Part shown: piece after piece, positions 56,942 to 64,000 of the stretch
Numbering within the stretch: position 1 is the first letter of the stretch
Layout: each line of letters opens with the position of its first letter
DNA from: Hygrocybe punicea
Taxonomy: Eukaryota; Basidiomycota; Agaricomycetes; Agaricales; Hygrophoraceae
Length of the DNA stretch: 64,000 nucleotides
NCBI GenBank assembly: GCA_963556145.1
Contig: OY744472.1
Span: 5,518,001-5,582,000, forward strand
Direction: 5' to 3'
Program-made: the position numbers and the translations under genes
Notes under the pieces: model-generated
Database searches by the model: none
Told to the model about the DNA's origin: nothing
Seen by the model: the letters and a program-made list of their open reading frames with translations, nothing else

Positions 56942-57264
56942 AACACTTCTGTTGTTTCTGAAGCGCTGTACAAATCCTGAATGGTCATTGACAATTCAAC
57001 TTGCCGAAATGAGTTTTCACGTACCTTCTATGTTTTTCATTATGGAGTCGACCCATTTATTATGGAAGAATTCAACAACTTTGATGATGAAAAATATTAT
57101 GTTAATTTCAGGCACCAAGGCTACCATTGTCGATCCGGCTCAATTCCCAGATGAGGATCATATTTCTATCTCTGAATTTCACAAGGTTTGGCAGATCCAG
57201 CTCTTCGAGAGACGAGCCCTTTCCGACAGGCAAGAATGGCACACCCACCACTGTTACTTGCCTC
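56942..57264 (+). pseudogene. Orphan gene, 3' part, between two hATs
   Basis: An open frame encodes CTNPEWSLTIQLAEMSFHVP and later QIQLFERRALSDRQEWHTHH, then runs into the hAT at 57265. It fits as the continuation of the gene at 48817-49305 once the hAT at 49306-56933 is removed, but intron positions were not worked out. Confidence 0.35.
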
Positions 57265-58519
57265 TAGTGTTGCCGCGACTTGACTAGTCATAGTCGCAAC
57301 TATGTAGCCATGACTACAACTAGACTACATAAGGGTAATTGTTCCAAGTTGAAGTCATAGTCACAACTTCAACTTAGTCGAGTTGCAACTTCAACTTTTA
57401 GTCGACTTAAACATGTTTTCGACTATACTCAACTGATAGCCGACTTGGAGCTGGCTTTCATGTGATGATATTACAATACTATGACGGAGTCATCTTCTTC
57501 TTCACCCATAGCAGCAATCAAGGTGTCGAAAGCATCATCTTCTGATCCAAATAAGTCAGCAAGGTGATCCACCTCATGTTCCATCTCCTCCATCGTGGAT
57601 AATGGCATTGTCCAACCACGAGTGAAATCCAAATGAGACTTTTTAAAACCTACACCTAGATTAATTAGTTCAGAGATTGATAAAGACAACAGCTTACCAA
57701 ACTTTAACATTTGAAGTGCCTCCATTAAAATCAGACTGATCCGATTGCGTTTACTTGTGTCCGTCTCAGCACTGGAGAATACACGATAACTGGGAACGGA
57801 GGTTGCTTGAATGGGGAGATAGTCCATTGCCATATCGAAGAGAGTGCAGTGGGTGTGTTCAGCCATCTGCAATAAAACATTACTTTATAGGACACTTAAA
57901 TGGTCAAGTCACTTACAGCCCAATATGAATGAGATCAATTCCGACTGGAGAAAGTGAGGCTGTGCTGTAAGACTGGTATTCCTCCTCAACGGAGCACAAG
58001 GAAGTGGTGGCAGGAAGATTAGTCAACATGTCATCAAGACCATACTGTGCATCTAAAGATTGCCAGGCTTCGGGATCTAGTTGGGTAGTAATCAAAGGAG
58101 TCACAGATTTTCCACAGTATCATGCTCACCCACGATACTCTCGCATCTCATGTATATCAATGATTAGAATAAAAGCATGCAAAAGATAAATGGACATACC
58201 TTCGATTGGACCCTCTCCTCCACATCTGCACTCCAGTCATCACCCCAATGTTTCTTGATCCATGACAGACGAATGGTAGGGTTGAGGACTATCAATCCAA
58301 ATCAGTAAAACAAATCGAATGAACAAACATCACTCACACATGGAAATAATATATGCATCTGTGCTGTCCATACGCCTGTAGTACTTCTGGGCCCACGTAA
58401 GGCCCACCTCAATATGTTTCTTGAGGCGAGGAATGTTTTTGCCAAGGGTTTCCCACTTGGTCATAAACATTTCGAATGCTGGTATAGATCCAGATAAGAC
58501 AGGAGTAATCTCCTTTGAC
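57265..58519 (-). mobile_element. hAT element (5-kb nest host), 3' portion with transposase remnant
   Basis: The end TAGTGTTGCCGCGACTTGAC at 57265 is followed by subterminal GACTA/TAGTC words. The other end is not seen, because a LINE inserted at 58519/58520. Terminus and transposase both match the complete hAT at 59947-62597, so they belong to one family. Confidence 0.8.
57471..58519 (-). pseudogene. hAT transposase, C-terminal half
   Basis: Minus-strand pieces parallel the complete transposase at 60142-62430: SKEITPVLSGSIPAFEMFM at the LINE junction, NIPRLKKHIEVGLTWAQKYY, SWIKKHWGDDWSADVEERVQ, DAQYGLDDM, and the dimerisation-type AMDYLPIQATSVPS-RVFSS region with EALQMLKFG near the end. Short introns separate the pieces. 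The N-terminal half is missing through the LINE insertion, so the gene is dead. Confidence 0.8.
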
Positions 58520-59946
58520 TTTTTATTATTATTATGTCAATTTTATTGTCCTTCAGAGCTATACTCTATGTCGGACATTACAGACAGGGCGGAGAGGAGG
58601 AGACTGCGACTGTACTGCTAATATGAGATTTGCCTGTAAACTATTTGACCTGTGATTGCAACCACGATGAAATAAGTCCCCCGTGGTCCCAGCATTTCCC
58701 ATGCTGTTTTAATCACCTAGCCAATGAGTGCCTGATGGGTGCCGGTGTTTGGGTCTGGTGTGTGGGGGTCTGGACCAGTTAAGTGCTTGGCCGTTGAAAC
58801 AGACATGCATGACGAAGATGGGGCCGTGGGGTGGGGTGGGGAGTGGGGAGTGTTGTCGAGTGAGGCGGGATGTTTCAGTGGAGTAAGGTCATTGTGTGGG
58901 TGAGGGACTTAGGATAGGATCGGGGATTTGGGTGGCAGGGAGTGGTGATGTATCGATTGTGTACGCAGGGGGCGGTGGTGATCTTGACGTGTACGAGCAG
59001 GTTGTTTAGTTTTGTGGGGGAAGATAGATACTGTGGGTTTCTAGTTAGCTAGTTATTGTGAGGGGAGCAGAGGTCACTGAGAAGGTCTTTTAGTCGGCCT
59101 GTATGTCGCACAAATATGATGAGCTCTTTGATCCCTTTATGGTGATTTAGGAGATAAGTTAGAGAAGTGGCGTGAGTTATGAGTGCGTTAGTAAGGGCGT
59201 GTCGTGGTCTTTGGTAAAGCGGACATTCGAAGAGGAGGTGGTGGATGGTTTCTGACGCTTGTTCACATTTAGGGCAGAGGTCGGTGTCGGACCTTTTGAC
59301 CTTGTGCAGGTAAGCATTGAGGGGGAGATGGGTTGTGCATAGCTGTGTGAGTAGACTTGTCTGGGGGTGAGTCAGGTTAGTTATTGTTTTTAAGAATTTA
59401 GTGATGGGGAAGTCGGGGTCTATACGTGTGAAATGCGCATAACGTGGGGAGCGTATCCAAAGTTCTTTCCATTGTTGTTCCAATTGTTTGCTGAACGCTT
59501 GTTTGAGGGCCGCAATGTTAGATGGTAGGGTATGCCGGCAGAGAGGGGGCGGTAGGGTGTGGGGCGGGCTAGAGAGACCTCTTGCTGCTCGTTTGGCTTT
59601 GGTATCGGCGCGTTCGTTACCGGCAACGCCGTGGTGACTGGATATCCAGAGGATAGTGATGACGAGGAGGTGGTTGGTATCAAGGAGCCGTTGTGCTGCT
59701 TTGCGAAAGATGTCTAGTGTGTATTGACCCGAGTTAGTATTGTTAGAGTATAAGGCGCGGATGGTGGATTGGCAGTCAATGTAAATGGAGACGTTATGGA
59801 GCAGTGTTTCCCTACTTAGGAGGTGCAGGGCGAGGACGCCTGCAAGATTCTCTGCTTCGACATTGTGATGGTCTTTGTTCGAGCTGAGGTGTAGGTGAAG
59901 GATCTTTGGTTGTGCGCGTCCATTCCTGTATAGTACTGCCGCTGCT

Positions 59947-62597
59947 TAGTGTTACCGCAACTATGACTAGTAGTCGACTAGTAGTCATAGTTGTAGTCGG
60001 TCATAGCTGAGTTGATAACCGACTCGACTATGACTATGACACCGACTATGACTACGACTACCCGATTCGGTCAAGTCGATAGCTGGCGGCTAAGTCCGGA
60101 CCACTTTTTTTTTTTCTTTCTTCAACAATCTCGTTCGTGACATGACCAAACGAAGTCGTCGCAAGGACAGCGACGATGGGTCCTCCAAGTCCTCGGGAAA
60201 TGCCTCATCTCTGGCTACCTCATCATCTGAACTCCCTGCCCTTACGCATGCCAAAAAGCAAGCCGCGATGAAGAAGGCCGAGCGTGCCAAGAAGAAGGCC
60301 AAGAAACGTCAACCATCTCCCGCTCCTATGCAGTCAGCAGCCCTGTCAGAGTCAGCAGCCCCGTCAGAGTCAGCAGCCCCATCTGCTACTGCCGCTACTG
60401 GGCCCAGTCAGCCCACATCCGTCAACGACCTCGTAGGCTCGGTCCAATTCAAAACGGCTGCACACGATATCTGGCACTTCTTCACGAAGGGGAGTATCAA
60501 GGAGAAGATCCGAACGATATGTAAGGCCTGTCAGTGAGTGTCTTCCCCCTTTCTATTGATTTCTGTACACTAATTATCTACCTACAGGGCACGCCGTTCC
60601 GCCGATCTGAAGTTCCTCGCCCTCAACATCAACTATACCTTTGCCCCTGCCACAGCTAACCCCAATCTCCGTGTCCACCTCGAGAAGTACCATGAGGACG
60701 AGTACGTCAAAGCCTGCAAGGAGAATGGCTGGTTGATGCAGTTGCCGAAGCGGAAGATCCGTGAGGAAACCGCTAGCCTCAGACAATCTACCCTCGACTC
60801 TAACCTTCAAGACATATCATCATCCGGCCGTCCCACCTTCACTCGCGCCGCCCTCCTTCACGCTTTGATCAACTTCGTCGTTGCGGATGATCAATCAATC
60901 AATGTCATTGAGTGTCGGGAGTTTCGAGATCTCCTCCTCCTCCTTCGTTCCGACCTTCAAGACAAAGACATCCCCCACCGCACCAAGTTGCGTGAGGCAA
61001 TCATTGCAGCCTGGGAGTCCCACTTCAAGGCCCTGCGGCTCGAACTCGCCGACGCTGTAGGGAAGGTTAGCTTTACCGCGGACCTCTGGTCTGACAAGAA
61101 TCTTCGCTCGTACCTCGTTGAAGGCTTCACCAACACTGCACTCGTTGATCCCGTGGAGACCTTCGTTGCTGCGGACCGTCCACATGAGCCTGGTGCTCAA
61201 ACATTTGAGGAGGCCATCAAGCGTGACCCAATTGCACTCGGTCGTGTAGTAGTTCGCAAAGTTCGATCTTCCGGTCAACGCCGTGAGCACTTCAAATCCA
61301 TCATCATTGAGGGCAACAGCAGGGCCCACTTCACACTTCCGGATGGCCGCACAATAACGGTCCCTCTCCTACAACTACTTCGCGATGTCAAGACGAGGTG
61401 GGATTCAATCTACTACATGATCAATCGTCTTCGCATTTTGCAGCCTGCCATCGATTCCTTCCTCGCAAGCCCTGTCAACAAGGATCTTCAAACGCTCCGT
61501 CTCACAGACGTTGAGTGGAATACCCTTCAGGACATCGAGGCAATCCTAGCTGTGCCCCATGCAGCCCAACAAACAATGTCGAAGGAAACCACACCGATTC
61601 TGTCTGGCTCCATCCCAGCCTTTGAAATGTTCATGTCGTCTTGGGAGCAGCTCGCCGAGAAGATTCCCCGCCTCAAACCATTCATCGACGAAGGCCTGAA
61701 ATGGGCGCTCAAATACTATGAGCGGATGGACCGAACAGATGCCTACGTCGTCGCAATGATCATCAACCCAGCAGTCTGCACATCTTGGATCAAGAAACAC
61801 TGGGCCGCAGACTGGTTCGAGAAAGCCGAAACCACCTTCCTTGACCTCATGCAGCAGTACCGAGACAAATCCAAACCTGTAGCCCCCGATGAAGTCTTAC
61901 CCACTAGGCCGGCCGTCGCTTCCGTTGAGGCATGGCAAACACTTGACTCGCAATATGGCCTCGACGACATGTTCGAAACAGCCGAAGAATCAGGAGAGTT
62001 GGCAACGGTCAACGAAGAATACAAGTCCTATGTCAAAGGCCCACTCTCGAAGCCAGGGACGAACCTTCTTCAATTCTGGTCCATGTCCGATTCAACCTTG
62101 CCGACAATTTATTCTATTGCAATGGACTATCTACCTATTCAAGCGTCATCTGTCCCAAGTGAGCGTGTTTTCTCATCAAGTGCCGAGACTGACACACACA
62201 AACGCAACTGCATCCATCCCCTCCTCATGGAGGCCCTTCAAATGCTCAAATTCGGCCTCAAGAAATCTCGACTTGACTTCATGACTGGGTGGGCAGTCAA
62301 CGAGGCCAGCATGATGGATGTAGAGGAGGAGGTGGTGGATTTGTTGGGTGCATTGTTTGAGGGGGACAAGGACCAAGCATTTGATGTGCTGATGGCAGCC
62401 ATGGGTGAGGGAGATGACGGGGATATATAGATCGTTAGCATTTTTGTAGTGAGAACCCCGCCTGAGCCGCGACTGAAGTTGACTGTAGTCGGTAGTCGTG
62501 ACTACCGACTACAACTATATGAAATTGTAATGAATAGTCTAGTTGAAGTCGCGACTTTCCTAGTCGACTATTGACTAGTCGAGTCGCGGCAACACTA
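59947..62597 (+). mobile_element. Complete hAT transposon (2651 bp) with 8-bp duplication
   Basis: Ends TAGTGTTACCGCAACTATG...GAGTCGCGGCAACACTA; flanks CCGCTGCT at 59939-59946 and 62598-62605 match perfectly. Subterminal regions are dense in AGTCGACTA, GACTAGT and related words. It carries one spliced transposase gene and sits in the RNase H region of a LINE. Confidence 0.97.
60142..62430 (+). CDS. hAT transposase (about 744 aa, two exons)
   Basis: Exons 60142-60533 and 60588-62430 join in frame (intron GTGAGT...CTACAG, 54 bp) to 744 residues. The N-terminus is Lys/Ser/Ala-rich. A BED-type zinc finger spans about residues 100-170 (WHFFTKGS, ICKACQ, VHLEKYH). The first catalytic Asp lies in FTADLWSD (about residue 296), the TRWDS motif at about 400, and the C-terminal dimerisation region has YLPIQASSVPSERVFSSSAE with EALQMLKFGLKKSRLDF. 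Between WSDKNLRSYL and TRWDS only about 100 residues remain. I do not see the expected segment with the second catalytic Asp and a C..H motif, and the text jumps from SYL to VEGFTNTALVDP. I infer an in-frame internal deletion, so this open gene may be catalytically dead. Confidence 0.88.
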
Positions 62598-63242
62598 CCG
62601 CTGCTCCAATGCCGCCGTCGAGGGTGGAACCATCAGAGTAGATTTTTATATCAGAGTTGTCGGTGTCATGTTGCCGGATAGAGTCCTCTTTTGAGTCGGC
62701 GATGGAGATATGGAGGGCTGGATTTGTATGATGGCGTGGAGGAAGAGGGCAGATGGGTTCGATGCTGTCAGGGTCGATGTGGTAAAGGTGGGTGAGTATG
62801 TGGAGGGGGGACTTGTGTTTGGCGACCAAATGTCTGGCGCAACTCCTCAGTGGTTTGAACAGGGGATGTGTGGCTGGGAGAGTCGCCATTCTGAGTATTG
62901 ATCTATGGCAAATTTTGTGCATTAGTATGTTGATGGGAAGTGTACCAGCATGAAGGTCGAGCAGATCATTAGGTGTGGATCTTAGGGCTCCCGTTATGGG
63001 TATCAGGGCGATTCGCTGGATTTTTGTTAGTTCACGCATTGCTCTTACCGATCCTCTTTTGTGCGTGCAGTTGGGCGGCTTGTGCGTAGGGGTGTACCAG
63101 ACATCGGCAGCATAGGTCATTTTAGGTATTGCCACCGCAGTGTAAAAACGTCGCATGAGCTTTCTGGGTATGCCTGACTTGGGGCATGCTAGTCTTCAGA
63201 ATAGGTGGATCCATTTCGAAGTTTTTGCGATTGCGTTTTCCC

Positions 63243-64000
63243 TAGTGTTGCCGAAGTTCAGTTCGGTTCAAGCTTTTCTCAAACCGGAACTGGAACCGGA
63301 TGGAACCGTTTATCCAGGTTTGGTTTGGCATTCAGACGGTTTGAACCCGGTTTCATAGCATCAGCATGGCTACATAACAGCTCGCTACAATATCATTAGT
63401 CTGTCCCCATGCTTTCAAGTGACACCAATGCCTCCAATGCCTCCACCTCACCAGCAGAAGAGATGATTCCAGCCTTGTACCCACCTTTCAAAATCTGCAC
63501 TGCTTCAAACATACGAGGCGAGATTCGGTTACGAAAGTCCGTTCCAATGTGGCGCATGCTCAAAAACAGCTGCTCTGATCCTACAGAGGACCCCAGTATC
63601 ACAAGGTAGTCCCGGGCTATACGTGTGAGTGTAGGGAATTGAACTTGGTGATCTCTCCACAAATGGAGAATGTTGCCGTACGCTAGAACAAGGGGACTCT
63701 GGAGATAATCTTGCAATTCTCGTCAGGGATCTGCTGAGGCACGCTCAGCTCGAACCCGCTGGTGGACTGCATTCCGCATCCACGCTGCACTGTACCCCAT
63801 ATCATCCAGCACACTTGCTTCCTGTAAATTATCATCGAGAGGAGGGGGAGGAGCAGTAACACAGTAGCGATCGAATACTTTGTTGAGAATGTCAGTGCCA
63901 CGTTCAATATACTCGTCATCCCAATGGACCTTGAAGTATTCCATCTTGATTCCCGGATCAAGGACGAGAGAGAGAAAATAGATATTTGTGTCGTCTGTGT
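63243..64000 (-). mobile_element. hAT element, partial (runs off the window)
   Basis: The end TAGTGTTGCCGAAGTTCAG begins at 63243 with GTTTTCCC just before it as half of the expected 8-bp duplication. The terminus and the GTTCAGTTCGG subterminal words match the CAG-array hAT at 49306-56933. It carries a transposase on the minus strand. Confidence 0.8.
63396..64000 (-). pseudogene. hAT (Ac-like) transposase, C-terminal part
   Basis: Minus-strand segments read VLDPGIKMEYFKVHWDDEYI, SAAWMRNAVHQRVRAERASA, then LVLAYGNILHLWRDHQVQFP, LTRIARDYLVILGSSVGSEQ, LFLSMRHIGTDFRNRISPRM and EAVQILKGGYKAG, the hAT dimerisation region. The two parts lie in different frames around 63716-63725, which needs an intron or a frameshift. 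The remainder lies beyond 64000. Because its termini match the CAG-array hAT, this could be the family's autonomous type. Confidence 0.75.

Larger units (their letters stand above)
58520..63242 (-). mobile_element. Tad/L1-like LINE (non-LTR retrotransposon), 3' part, twice interrupted
   Basis: Reading on the minus strand the element ends with ATAATAATAATAAAAA at 58520, inside the hAT at 57265. Its 3' UTR is about 530 bp. A complete hAT (59947-62597) interrupts the RNase H region and another hAT (63243 on) cuts the reverse transcriptase. The 5' part lies outside the window. Confidence 0.85.
59049..63242 (-). pseudogene. LINE ORF2: end of RT, RNase H, C-terminal zinc knuckle region
   Basis: From 63242 downward: AIAKTSKWIHLF, a TGA at 63196-63198 where Trp is expected, then RRFYTAVAIPKMTYAADVWY (end of the RT region) and IYSDGSTLDGGIGAA, the start of RNase H. 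After the 2.65-kb hAT the frame resumes as AVLYRNG, with EAENLAG, YIDCQSTIRALY and GNERADTKAKRAA completing the acidic residues. A zf-RVT-like CPKCEQASETIHHLLFECP follows, and the stop is at 59049. Removing the hAT and one copy of its 8-bp duplication restores the frame exactly. RNase H after RT with this tail is typical of fungal Tad-type LINEs. Confidence 0.88.

Noticed and set aside
1..64000. CRISPR arrays, rRNA, bacterial operons, ribosome-binding sites
   Set aside because: None seen; introns and transposon types show a fungal nuclear genome. The tandem repeats present lack spacer-repeat structure.

Overview
The window looks like transposon-packed chromosome of a basidiomycete, most likely an agaricomycete. 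The reasons are short introns (about 50-70 bp) with GTRNGT donors, a Plavaka-type transposase, a Ty3/gypsy pol with an FVDDGG reverse transcriptase, a Tad-like LINE, and several orphan protein families I associate with agaricomycetes. I see no convincing intact single-copy housekeeping gene. Almost everything is mobile DNA, captured gene fragments, or orphan genes broken by insertions.

Layout. 1-4918: a pol-less LTR element on the minus strand (3' LTR cut by the window start), inserted in a Ty3/gypsy pol that resumes at 4919-7906. 8113-9119: a three-exon minus-strand gene with a C-terminal zinc-binding motif. 9.4-21 kb: AT-rich, mostly non-coding DNA with foldback elements (11674-12886, 17553-17804, 18124-18488), tandem repeats, LTR-like blocks and a broken PKA-like kinase (16100-16862). 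21034-45600: a gypsy-type retrotransposon (LTR, primer-binding site, gag, zinc knuckle, protease). Its gag is split by a 201-bp hAT palindrome (23012-23212) and directly after it by a 19.3-kb insertion (23221-42499).

The 19.3-kb insertion holds a decayed mitochondrial carrier, a decayed Plavaka transposase, a Reb1/TTF-I-like Myb factor, an SPT5-like elongation factor and several orphan genes, including one resembling DUF6698. Removing it and the hAT palindrome rejoins the gag reading frame. This is the most unusual object in the window.

45.6-64 kb: a nest. A non-autonomous hAT (45641-46409); two orphan genes in decay; a hAT with a large CAG array (49306-56933) into which a second, complete copy of the pol-less LTR element inserted (50493-56849, 5-bp target duplication ATGCG); then a hAT (57265-58519) broken by a LINE (58520-63242), itself broken by a complete hAT (59947-62597, 8-bp target duplication) and by another hAT (63243 to the window end). 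Six insertions share the hAT terminus TAGTGTTGCC or a one-base variant of it.

The genes do not form a pathway. What links them is the activity of a few transposon families, nested insertion, and capture of host transcription and transport genes.
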